A DNA stretch of 5,764 nucleotides, taken from NCBI GenBank assembly GCA_030042915.1, contig JASHYS010000038.1:1-5764 (forward strand), read 5' to 3'. The position numbers and the translations under genes were made by a program. Positions 1 to 5,764 of this stretch are shown here, piece by piece (the first letter of the stretch is position 1; every line of letters begins with the position of its first letter). The stretch is from Acidobacteriaceae bacterium (GTDB lineage: Bacteria; Acidobacteriota; Terriglobia; Terriglobales; Acidobacteriaceae). The notes under the pieces are model-generated. The model had not been told where the DNA came from and ran no database searches. It worked only from the letters and a program-made list of their open reading frames with translations.

Positions 1-1
1 G

Positions 2-253
2 CATGTGCTCGAAATCGTGGAGCGCCTCTGCACGCACATCGGCATCATTCATCGCGGTCAGCTGGTGGCGCATGGATCGCTTGAGGAGCTGCGCGCCGGC
101 GCCGGGCGCGCGGGTGAGGCAGGTTCGGGATCGGACGCCTCGCACGGCAAGCCGCGCAGCCTGGAAGAAATCTTTCTCGAAGTCGTGGGCACCGATCGTG
201 AAGGCAACCGGGGAGTGACCGCACCCGAACAGGAGCTGTCATGGCTGAGGTGA
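2..253 (+). CDS. ABC transporter ATP-binding protein, C-terminal fragment (5' end outside window)
   Basis: This is the last 83 residues of an ABC ATPase; the Walker A, signature and Walker B motifs lie upstream of the window. The first readable codon is His, followed by VLEIVERLC and then IGIIHRGQLVAHGSLEELRA. That is the usual H-loop-to-C-terminus layout of ABC-2-type exporter ATPases: H-loop His, 'E..ERLC', a beta strand ending in 'RG.LVA.G', then 'LEELR'. Residue 1 is therefore probably the H-loop histidine that contacts the ATP gamma-phosphate. A Gly/Ala/Ser-rich stretch (about residues 32-51) leads to SLEEIFLEVVG, the common closing motif of this family. The gene would supply ATP hydrolysis at the cytoplasmic face of the membrane. 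Its stop (TGA 251-253) overlaps the start of the next gene by 13 bp, which indicates co-transcription with the permease. The substrate cannot be told from this fragment. Identification as an ABC ATPase is confident; the subfamily is inferred. Confidence 0.88.
   Translation, partial: HVLEIVERLCTHIGIIHRGQLVAHGSLEELRAGAGRAGEAGSGSDASHGKPRSLEEIFLEVVGTDREGNRGVTAPEQELSWLR
231..235 (+). promoter_or_regulatory. Ribosome binding site of the ABC permease gene
   Basis: An AGGAG core lies 5 nt before the ATG at 241, inside the coding region of the upstream ATPase. It supports the ATG at 241 as the permease start. Confidence 0.7.
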
Positions 254-1983
254 ATGGCGGCGTGACGCTTCCCGCGCATCCTGAGCCCATTTCCGCGCGC
301 ACGCAGCTTGTGGCCGTGGCCTGGCTGCGCTGGCGCATGTTCATCAACGGCTTTTCGCGTCGCCGGTCCTCCACTGCGCGCCAGGCCGTCAGCCTTGTCT
401 TTGTGATTCTGCTGCGCATTATTGTCTGGCCGTTCCTTGCGCTCGCAGTGGTAGGGCCGGTGGCCGGCAGCGGCTATCTGGCGTGGGACCAGGCCGCTCA
501 TCACCATGCGCACAATCTGTCGTCGCTGTTGGCCGGCATCGCGCTGCTATGGCAATTTGTGGCTGTCAACGGGTTGAGCATAGCCGTGTCGCTGTCAAAC
601 TTCGATCCAGCTTCGCTGGTTCGTTTTCCACTGCGCTTCGGGCGTTACTTTGTTCTGCGCACCCTGATCGGCTTCACCACGCCCAGCACGATTGTGGGTT
701 GTTTGGCGCTGCTGGCGGCTGCAGTTGGAATCGGTATAGCCAGACCTTCGCTCGCCGTTCCCGCGCTGATAACGCTGGGCATCTACGCCTGGACCAATAT
801 CTTTTTCACGCGCATGATCGGCGCATGGATGGAACGTTGGCTGGCCAATCGCCGCTTCCGCGAGATCTTCGGCATTCTCATGGCGCTGGTGGCAGTGGCA
901 TTCCAGTTTTTCAACCTGCAGCGCGCTCCGTCACATGCTCCGGGCGCCTCAAATAGCTGGCTGGTCCGTTTTGTGCGCGTGTCGCACGGCTATCTGGACT
1001 GGCTGCCGCCGGGATTCGCATCCGACACCATCGTCAAAAGCGTTCACCCCTTTGCCGCGATCGTGCCGTTCGTGGCTCTCCTGGCGAGTACGGCGCTTTT
1101 CGCGGCGGTGTTCGCCATCCGGCTGCACAAGCAGTTTCTCGGCGAGTACCTGAGCGAAGGCGTGAGCCGCGCCGCCCCTGCAAATGCGGCGCTGCACGCG
1201 AAAACAACCGCGCCGCAACCGAAGATCGCTATCACTGCGCCGCCGGCGCGGCCGGTGCTTCCACCCGTGGTGGCTGCATGCCTTCGCAAGGAGTGGCTGA
1301 CGCTGCGCAGCAACAGCGCGCAACTTATCGGTATGTTTTATCCCCTCGCCATCCTGATCGTGCTCAACCGCGGCATCTTTTCTCAGCATCCGCGTTATCT
1401 TCTTCCCGGCGCGCTGGCTTATGTTCTCGCGGGCCTGCTGGCCACGCTTTACAACATCTTTGGCGCCGATGGCCTGGGCGTGCAGATTTATTTGCTTGCG
1501 CCCGTTCGTTTGCGCGACGTGATCGTGGCCAAGAATCTTCTCAGCCTGTCGCTGATTGTGATTGAGGCGAGCCTCGCCTGGATTGTGGTCGACATGCTGG
1601 CGCACGCGCCCATTCCGCAATCGACTGAGGTGTCGACTCTGCTGTGGGCGGTCTTCGTGGTCGCGGCCAATCTTACCTTGGGGACCTTCCGTTCCATCCA
1701 GTCCCCACGCAAATTTGTTCCCGGCAAACTGCCGCAGCGGCGCGGCGTACCCGGCAATCGCACCAGCGGTTTGCTGGTTCTGCTGGTGTTGTTCGGCAGT
1801 TTGCTTTTGCAGGTTCCCGTGGCGCTGCTGTCGCGGCACTTTGCCAATCCGTGGCTCGGGGCCTGGATTTTTGGGCCCTTCGCGGTTCTGGCGGTTCTTG
1901 CCTACGCGCTGTTGCTGCGCAACGCGGACCGGCTCATTCTGGCTCGCCGCGACTTACTGGCCGAGGAGCTTTGCAAGGTGTAG
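241..1983 (+). CDS. ABC-2-type transporter permease, large polytopic membrane protein
   Basis: A complete 580-residue integral membrane protein. By eye, about twelve hydrophobic segments can be placed near residues 50-74, 94-117, 148-168, 170-190, 208-226, 270-294, 360-378, 387-408, 433-455, 464-482, 508-530 and 538-560. The two halves are joined by an Ala/Pro-rich, probably cytoplasmic linker (about 305-345). The second half opens with 'RKEWLTLRSNSAQLIG', the charged amphipathic helix that typically precedes the first membrane helix of ABC-2 permeases. A basic loop (about 488-508, PRKFVPGKLPQRRG) sits between late helices. The N-terminus has an amphipathic Trp/Arg-rich segment (residues 28-41) and no cleavable signal peptide. 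Length is about twice that of a simple ABC-2 half-permease, so it may hold both transmembrane domains in one chain. The start is the ATG at 241, with AGGAG 5 nt upstream and a 13-bp overlap with the ATPase gene. The partner ATPase is the preceding gene; the substrate is unknown. Permease identity is well supported by topology plus context, but the exact family is inferred. Confidence 0.82.
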   Translation: MAEVNGGVTLPAHPEPISARTQLVAVAWLRWRMFINGFSRRRSSTARQAVSLVFVILLRIIVWPFLALAVVGPVAGSGYLAWDQAAHHHAHNLSSLLAGIALLWQFVAVNGLSIAVSLSNFDPASLVRFPLRFGRYFVLRTLIGFTTPSTIVGCLALLAAAVGIGIARPSLAVPALITLGIYAWTNIFFTRMIGAWMERWLANRRFREIFGILMALVAVAFQFFNLQRAPSHAPGASNSWLVRFVRVSHGYLDWLPPGFASDTIVKSVHPFAAIVPFVALLASTALFAAVFAIRLHKQFLGEYLSEGVSRAAPANAALHAKTTAPQPKIAITAPPARPVLPPVVAACLRKEWLTLRSNSAQLIGMFYPLAILIVLNRGIFSQHPRYLLPGALAYVLAGLLATLYNIFGADGLGVQIYLLAPVRLRDVIVAKNLLSLSLIVIEASLAWIVVDMLAHAPIPQSTEVSTLLWAVFVVAANLTLGTFRSIQSPRKFVPGKLPQRRGVPGNRTSGLLVLLVLFGSLLLQVPVALLSRHFANPWLGAWIFGPFAVLAVLAYALLLRNADRLILARRDLLAEELCKV

Positions 1984-2028
1984 AGAGACAGGGATCAGGG
2001 AACAGGGAACGGAGAGACAGGGGACGAG
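1982..2028 (-). promoter_or_regulatory. C-rich, G-poor stretch downstream of addA, possible Rho-utilisation region
   Basis: Read on the minus strand (the addA transcript direction), these 47 nt contain 22 C, 18 T, 6 G and only 1 A. High C over G with little structure is the known signature of Rho loading regions. It starts about 100 nt past the addA stop, where transcription should end before running antisense into the permease gene. The role is inferred from composition only; the bias could simply be a by-product of the repeat array. Confidence 0.25.
1983..2022 (+). repeat. Purine-rich tandem heptads flanked by an 11-bp direct repeat
   Basis: Three adjacent 7-bp units read cagggat (1989-1995), cagggaa (1996-2002) and cagggaa (2003-2009). 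The 11-mer gagagacaggg occurs at 1983-1993 and again at 2012-2022. The first 11-mer copy overlaps the last base of the permease stop codon and the first heptad. Such short arrays usually arise by replication slippage. I recall similar purine heptads in acidobacterial intergenic regions, but that is not verified here. Confidence 0.65.
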
Positions 2029-2130
2029 TCACCTCGTCGAGCCAAAATCGCTCGATGGGGATCCCGACCGGGACGAGGGGGCAAGAGCGCTTGCATGGGG
2101 CCTGCAGTTTTGCGGCTGGCGCCGCCGGAG
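1984..2130. other. Convergent intergenic junction between the ABC operon and addBA
   Basis: These 147 bp separate two genes that end facing each other (stops at 1981-1983 plus and 2131-2133 minus). No convincing gene is seen: short open frames that cross it lack ribosome binding sites and run into the flanking genes. The left third is purine-rich and repetitive. The right two thirds contain several short inverted repeats, including gcaag/cttgc (2081-2085 with 2090-2094, 4-nt loop) and gcggc/gccgc (2112-2116 with 2121-2125, 4-nt loop). None is followed by a T-tract on either strand, so no textbook intrinsic terminator can be called. Confidence 0.8.
2023..2078 (+). other. Overlapping, mutually exclusive stem-loops in the junction
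   Basis: The strand ctcgtc at 2033-2038 can pair in several ways. It can pair with gacgag at 2023-2028 (6 bp, 4-nt loop). The longer strand 2032-2038 (cctcgtc) can pair with gacgagg at 2072-2078 (7 bp). A third option is an 11-bp stem of 2032-2042 with 2050-2060 (7-nt loop), which includes two G-U wobbles. A small tcccg/cggga hairpin (2062-2066 with 2069-2073) sits further right. The 8-mer gggacgag is a direct repeat at 2021-2028 and 2070-2077. On the minus strand the wobbles become A-C mismatches, so the long stem is better on the plus-strand RNA, the permease transcript. No U-tract follows. It may be a 3' end stabiliser or part of a termination region. Confidence 0.4.
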
Positions 2131-5100
2131 TTATAGCTGCCACCAATCGAACTGCGCCATGCGCGGATAATACAGCCCGCCGCACACGCGAACGTCGACG
2201 CCGTGAAGATTGCGGAGAATTTTGCCGTATGCCTCCACCTGCGGTGCGAAGATTGCGCGCAATTGCGGGAGGGCGGCGGCGGGATCAAGCCCGCCCTCCT
2301 GCGTAGTTTTGTAATCGATAATCCACCAGGTGCCGCTCTCGCTGTTTGAATTGGCGAGCGCTCCTGGTGTGGCTCCGGCGCGAAACACGCGATCTACCTG
2401 CACCGTGCGTAAGCTGCCGTCGAGGATTCCGGTCCAGCGGATCTCATTTGCGGCACCGGCATGTGGCGCAAGAATCCATTGCGCCTGGGGATCGTTTGCG
2501 GCCTCAAGCACAATTTGCAGGGCCTGCTCGGCAATGCGATCGGCTTGGGAGGGCTCAACACCTGCTGTGCGGATTTCCGCCGCGATCCGCGGCATCACGC
2601 GGGCCAGGGCAGTGCGGGATGCTTCGTCTGTGCGCGCGGCGCGAACCTGAGCCAGCTCTTCGAGCAGTTGGTGGACGGCCCTGCCCAGCAGCCGCACCGG
2701 CAGCCCGCCCTCATGCCGCTGGTAGAGGCTTCCCACTCCGGCGAGCGGCGCCTCCGCGGCTGCTCCTGTTGGCTTGGCCGGCGAGGCGGCGAACCCAGCG
2801 GGCAGCCGCCGCATGGGCGTGGGCTTTGGCGCCCGTGGCATCTCAAGCACGCCGGCGTCCTCGCTGGCGGCGATTGATTGCACAATCAAGGGCTCGGCCG
2901 CGGCGGTTGCAGCGCGCCACGCTGCGAATTCCCGTTCAATCTGATCTTTCAGGGCGGGCCATGCAATCTTCAGTAGGCTTTCGCGCGGCGGGACAAGGCT
3001 GTACAGTCCGTCGTGACCAATTTTGTACGAAGGCCGCGCGAAGAGATGCAGCTCCTCGCGCGCGCGAGTGGCGGCAACGTAGAACAATCGCCGCAGCTCC
3101 TGCCTTTCCCGATCGCGGCGAAGACGATCGATCGATTCTTTGGCTCGGCCACGTTCAGCGCCTTTGGATTGAAGCGGCGCCACCAGAAATTCCGTGATGG
3201 GACCGGTGTCGTCTTGATCGCCGCCTTCGTTTCCAGGCGCAACGCCGCGCTCCAACCACGATAGCAACTGCAGCTCGCTGCGGCCCGCACCGGCCTCTAA
3301 CTCCGGCACCAGCACCACCTCGAACTCAAGCCCCTTGGCTTCGTGAATGGTCATCAACTGTACGCCGCAGTCGCTGCCGGCTGCGGGATCGGGCTGCGCC
3401 TTCAAATCTTCGAGGGCCGCATCCAGCGCCGAGCCGAGAAGATCAGTCTCGCCCTGGGGAAGGCGATCCAGAGCCCGCCAAAACAAGTCAAGATTGGCGC
3501 GCTCCGTGGCATCCACGCAATCTGCTCCGCCCAACTGCAGCCAAACCTGCTCGAGCCAGGTTCCGGTTGCAGCCGCCGGTTGTGCAGCGCGCAAATGCCT
3601 GGCGAATTCCGCCGCGCGCAGCACGCGCTCCACGGCCGCGCGAGCGACGTCGCTCAAAAACGGGGCTCTCTCGGTCATCAATTGCGGCACCGGACGGGCA
3701 AGAATTTCCGCGTTGTCGGCGCTGGCGAGCGCATGCAGGTCAGCGAGCGAAAGCCCGCACCAGGGCGCGCGCAAAATGCCCAGCCAGGCCACGCGGTCTT
3801 CGGGATTGAGCAGTGCGCGTGCCAGAGCCACGGCATCGAGAATCTCCGGCCGCTCGTCGAGGTTCTCGAGCTTCACGGCGCGAAAGGGAATTCCGGCATC
3901 GCGCAGAGCCTGAGCTACTGAAGCAAGCGCGGTCCGTTTGCGGCCCAGGACAGCCACGCGATATTTCGCATCTTTTTTGCGCGCCTCTTCGATTCTGGGC
4001 AGATATCCGCGAATCACAGCGAGGATGGTTTCAATCTGCTTTTCATGCGCCGCCTCGCGCTGGGCTTCATTCTTTTCTTTTAGTGCGGCAGTGAAGCCGC
4101 GCGCGTCGATGCGCAGGGTCTCGGGCATAAAGTCCACATGGAGATGCACGCAGGGCGCCCGTTCGGTGACCGGTTGGGGCCCGGTCGAGATCGTAACCGC
4201 GCGGGCAGCTTCTACCTCTGTGTAAACCAGGCCGCTGCCATCGTCCTCGGCATAGATGCGAGCGAACGTCTGGTTGATGTGCTCCACCAGGCGTTCGGCA
4301 CTGCGAAAATTCGCCGTCAACTGCAGAGGATCGAAGCGCAGCGGTAAGTCGCCCGGGATCTCCAGGCCCAGTTTCTCCACGCGCGGGAAGAGCTCGGCGT
4401 CGGCGTCGCGGAATCCATAAATTGACTGCAGCGGATCGCCAACGACGAACACGGTGCGGCCCGCGCGCTCAGGCCAGGCTGCGATCAATCGCGCCAGGAA
4501 TTCGTGCTGACGCCGGCTGGTATCCTGAAACTCATCCACCAGCAAATGCCGGATTCCGTCGACCAGCCCGAGCGCGCCCTCGCTGGGCATATCGTCTTCG
4601 CCCTTGAGCACTTCCATGGCAATTTGCGCAATTTCAATAAAGTCCGCTGCCGGCGTGTCGGCGAAGACTACCTTCAACTCGCCCGCCGCGCGCCGCAGCA
4701 GAGTGAAGCAAGCCTGCACGATCGTCCATTCCTCCTGGGAGTAGCGAACCGAGCTCGAATCGGTCTTGGGCACCCGAGAAAACGCGCTCTCCAACTGGTC
4801 GCGTAATTGCTCCCAGGCCTGCTCCTGGCCCAGCACAAAATCGCGCATCCAACGGTCGCGATTTGCGAGCATTTGAACCACCAGGTTTTCCAGCTCGCGC
4901 CAATTGTTGTCGCGCCAAAGCAGCAGCGTTTCAACAGCCGTGCCCAGCTCCGCATTCTTGTTTCCCAGTTGCTCAAGCGTGCGTCTCGCCGCGCGGCGGT
5001 AAAGCTCGATGGGCCTCTCACTGATTTCAAGGCTCCCACCCAAACCGGAAAGCAAGGGCCGCTGGAGGGCAAGGTCGCGGCAGAATGAGTCGATGGTGGA

Positions 5101-5430
5101 GATGCGCATTTGCGCGGGCAGATCGGGCAGGTTCCATCCGCGCAGGCGCGAGTGCTCCAGAGCTTGGCGCGCCAGCGGGCCGGGCTGATCGTTCCTCAGC
5201 TCATCGAGAATCCGGTTGCGCATCTCGGCTGCAGCGGCCCTGGTAAAGGTGATGGCTACGATCTGTCCCGGCTCGTCTACCTCGGCCAGGAGGCGCAGAA
5301 ATCGCTCCACAAGAAGCGTAGTTTTTCCCGAGCCGGCCGGCGCCCGCACCAGAATGGACCGGTGCGGATCGAGCGCCTGGTCGCGCTGGGCCTGATCAGG
5401 CGGCGGCTTCCTGCGGGGCAGCTCAAGCAT
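2131..5430 (-). CDS. addA: AddA: helicase-nuclease subunit of the AddAB double-strand-break resection complex
   Basis: A complete 1099-residue superfamily 1 UvrD/RecB-type helicase fused to a RecB-family nuclease. Helicase motifs in order: Walker A APAGSGKTT (30-38), Ia AITFTRAAAAEM (59-70), STIDSFCRDL (111-120), II LLVDEFQDTS (296-305), III VVGDPLQSIYGFRDAD (329-344), IV LTANFRS (371-377), V MTIHEAKGLEFE (693-704), VI RLFYVAATRARE (781-792). A Pro/Ala-rich segment (about 862-900) looks like a flexible linker to the nuclease domain. Nuclease residues seen are His920 in GRAVHQLLEEL, Asp1013 in QVDRVF, Asp1039 and Lys1041 in IIDYKTT, and Gln1064/Tyr1068 in QVEAY, so the nuclease looks intact. 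In this family AddA translocates on single-stranded DNA and cuts the 3' strand as part of end resection for RecA loading. The start is the ATG at 5430, with AGGAGG 6 nt upstream and an 8-bp overlap with addB. The frame is open for 46 more codons up to 5568, but that would bury the start deep in addB. RecB is the alternative name; the AddB-like neighbour favours AddA. The length is slightly below the roughly 1150-1240 usual for AddA. Confidence 0.93.
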   Translation of the reverse strand: MLELPRRKPPPDQAQRDQALDPHRSILVRAPAGSGKTTLLVERFLRLLAEVDEPGQIVAITFTRAAAAEMRNRILDELRNDQPGPLARQALEHSRLRGWNLPDLPAQMRISTIDSFCRDLALQRPLLSGLGGSLEISERPIELYRRAARRTLEQLGNKNAELGTAVETLLLWRDNNWRELENLVVQMLANRDRWMRDFVLGQEQAWEQLRDQLESAFSRVPKTDSSSVRYSQEEWTIVQACFTLLRRAAGELKVVFADTPAADFIEIAQIAMEVLKGEDDMPSEGALGLVDGIRHLLVDEFQDTSRRQHEFLARLIAAWPERAGRTVFVVGDPLQSIYGFRDADAELFPRVEKLGLEIPGDLPLRFDPLQLTANFRSAERLVEHINQTFARIYAEDDGSGLVYTEVEAARAVTISTGPQPVTERAPCVHLHVDFMPETLRIDARGFTAALKEKNEAQREAAHEKQIETILAVIRGYLPRIEEARKKDAKYRVAVLGRKRTALASVAQALRDAGIPFRAVKLENLDERPEILDAVALARALLNPEDRVAWLGILRAPWCGLSLADLHALASADNAEILARPVPQLMTERAPFLSDVARAAVERVLRAAEFARHLRAAQPAAATGTWLEQVWLQLGGADCVDATERANLDLFWRALDRLPQGETDLLGSALDAALEDLKAQPDPAAGSDCGVQLMTIHEAKGLEFEVVLVPELEAGAGRSELQLLSWLERGVAPGNEGGDQDDTGPITEFLVAPLQSKGAERGRAKESIDRLRRDRERQELRRLFYVAATRAREELHLFARPSYKIGHDGLYSLVPPRESLLKIAWPALKDQIEREFAAWRAATAAAEPLIVQSIAASEDAGVLEMPRAPKPTPMRRLPAGFAASPAKPTGAAAEAPLAGVGSLYQRHEGGLPVRLLGRAVHQLLEELAQVRAARTDEASRTALARVMPRIAAEIRTAGVEPSQADRIAEQALQIVLEAANDPQAQWILAPHAGAANEIRWTGILDGSLRTVQVDRVFRAGATPGALANSNSESGTWWIIDYKTTQEGGLDPAAALPQLRAIFAPQVEAYGKILRNLHGVDVRVCGGLYYPRMAQFDWWQL

Positions 5431-5764
5431 CGCCGTCCTCCTCTGCGCTGTCGCCATTCTCTTCCGCCGATGGCAGGTGGTTTTCCTGGATGCGGCAAAG
5501 CGTCTGGAGCTTGCAGCGCTCGCAGGTTTCAGGAAACTGGCGCGGATCGACGTCTGCGCGGCCGGCAAGAAAATCCCGGGCGCGATCGGAGATGTAGTCC
5601 CTCCACTGCGCGGGTTGGTCCGGAGTAAGCGGGATCTTCACCAGATTGGAGCTTGCGTGCAACTCGGCACACAGGGTCCGTTTGGCATGGCGCAAGCGGC
5701 CGGCGAATCCCGTGCCGCCAGCGCGCACTTTGGCAAAGGCAAGTCCGCCAAGCCACGCGTAGTG
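5423..5764 (-). CDS. addB: AddB, C-terminal fragment (5' end outside window)
   Basis: The last 113 residues of a protein that runs off the right edge; the frame is open through base 5764. The key feature is FPETCERCKLQTLC (residues 77-90), which gives Cys81, Cys84 and Cys90 in a C-x2-C-x5-C pattern. This matches the three C-terminal iron-sulfur ligands of AddB; in the family a fourth Cys and the Asp/Lys nuclease residues lie upstream. Before it come a hydrophobic segment (LGGLAFAKV) and an amphipathic region with QWRDYISDRARDFLAG (52-67), typical of the end of RecB-family nuclease domains. The tail (91-113) is acidic and contains a tandem 7-residue repeat. AddB cuts the 5' strand and recognises the recombination hotspot in characterised AddAB enzymes; hotspot recognition cannot be judged from this piece. 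It overlaps addA by 8 bp, as expected for translationally coupled subunits of one complex. No nuclease-only protein such as Cas4 should end directly on addA, so AddB is the preferred call. Confidence 0.85.
   Translation of the reverse strand, partial: HYAWLGGLAFAKVRAGGTGFAGRLRHAKRTLCAELHASSNLVKIPLTPDQPAQWRDYISDRARDFLAGRADVDPRQFPETCERCKLQTLCRIQENHLPSAEENGDSAEEDGDA
5429..5470 (-). repeat. Tandem 21-bp (7-residue) repeat encoding the acidic AddB tail
   Basis: Two consecutive units encode SAEENGD (5470-5450) and SAEEDGD (5449-5429). Six of seven residues are identical, while 13 of 21 bases match. The second unit contains the AGGAGG that serves as the addA ribosome binding site, through its Glu-Glu-Asp codons GAG GAG GAC. 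The duplication may be old, or the similarity may simply reflect a low-complexity acidic tail. Confidence 0.5.
5437..5442 (-). promoter_or_regulatory. Ribosome binding site of addA
   Basis: A perfect AGGAGG on the minus strand lies 6 nt before the ATG at 5430, inside the last codons of addB. It fixes the addA start and argues against the longer open frame that begins at 5568. Confidence 0.85.

Noticed and set aside
949..1839. 296-codon open frame antisense to the permease gene
   Set aside because: Its product is Gln/Arg/His-rich with no recognisable domain. It is the mirror of a GC-rich coding frame and the plus-strand permease explains the region fully.
1983..2022. CRISPR-like array
   Set aside because: The units are 7 to 11 bp with no regular spacers, far from the 23-40 bp repeats with unique spacers that define a CRISPR, and no cas gene is present.
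2112..2125. GC hairpin just past the addA stop as an intrinsic terminator
   Set aside because: The stem is only 5 bp and is followed on the minus strand by an A-run rather than a U-tract; on the plus strand no T-run follows either.
1644..2306. 220-codon plus-strand frame that runs from the permease gene across the junction into addA
   Set aside because: It crosses three regions with other explanations, has no ribosome binding site, and changes to an Arg/Gly-rich composition with no domain.
2346..3197. 283-codon open frame antisense to addA
   Set aside because: The product is Arg/Ala/Pro-rich without motifs. It lies opposite conserved helicase and nuclease motifs of AddA, so it is a compositional shadow.
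5431..5568. N-terminal extension of AddA by 46 residues, using an ATG at 5568
   Set aside because: It would overlap addB by about 146 bp and encodes a basic, low-complexity peptide unlike AddA N-termini. The ATG at 5430 has a perfect AGGAGG 6 nt upstream and sits just before the Q-motif and Walker A.
5423..5764. Cas4-like nuclease because of the C-x2-C-x5-C cluster
   Set aside because: Cas4 shares this iron-sulfur fold, but the frame overlaps addA directly and the window has no other CRISPR component, so AddB is the simpler reading.

Overview
This window carries two operon ends that converge on a 147-bp intergenic gap. The DNA is GC-rich, densely packed and has no mobile-element, CRISPR or RNA-gene signature. 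The coding style resembles a chromosomal segment of a soil-type Gram-negative bacterium, and Acidobacteriota is my best guess. That guess rests on the AddAB pair, the large Ala/Arg-rich ABC-2 permease with its N-terminal 'AWLRWRMFING' segment, and the purine-rich heptad repeats between genes. It is a recollection-level inference and no search was run.

Left part (2-1983, plus strand): the last 83 codons of an ABC transporter ATPase, cut by the window edge almost exactly at its H-loop histidine. It overlaps by 13 bp a complete 580-residue polytopic membrane protein that is very probably its permease. Together they would form an ABC-2-type exporter or membrane-remodelling transporter of unknown substrate.

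Middle (1984-2130): a non-coding convergent junction. It contains three tandem 7-bp units, an 11-bp direct repeat, a strongly purine-biased plus strand (so a C-rich, G-poor minus-strand transcript after the helicase gene) and a cluster of small, partly mutually exclusive stem-loops. No classical U-tract terminator is visible.

Right part (2131-5764, minus strand): the end of addB, with its C-x2-C-x5-C iron-sulfur ligand cluster, followed by a complete addA. The two overlap by 8 bp and addA has a perfect AGGAGG ribosome binding site inside addB. AddA keeps all superfamily 1 helicase motifs and all recognisable RecB-family nuclease residues. AddA and AddB would form the helicase-nuclease that resects double-strand breaks for RecA-dependent recombination.

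I see no new biological system here. The most unusual items are the structured junction and the short tandem repeat at the AddB C-terminus, whose second unit also supplies the addA ribosome binding site.
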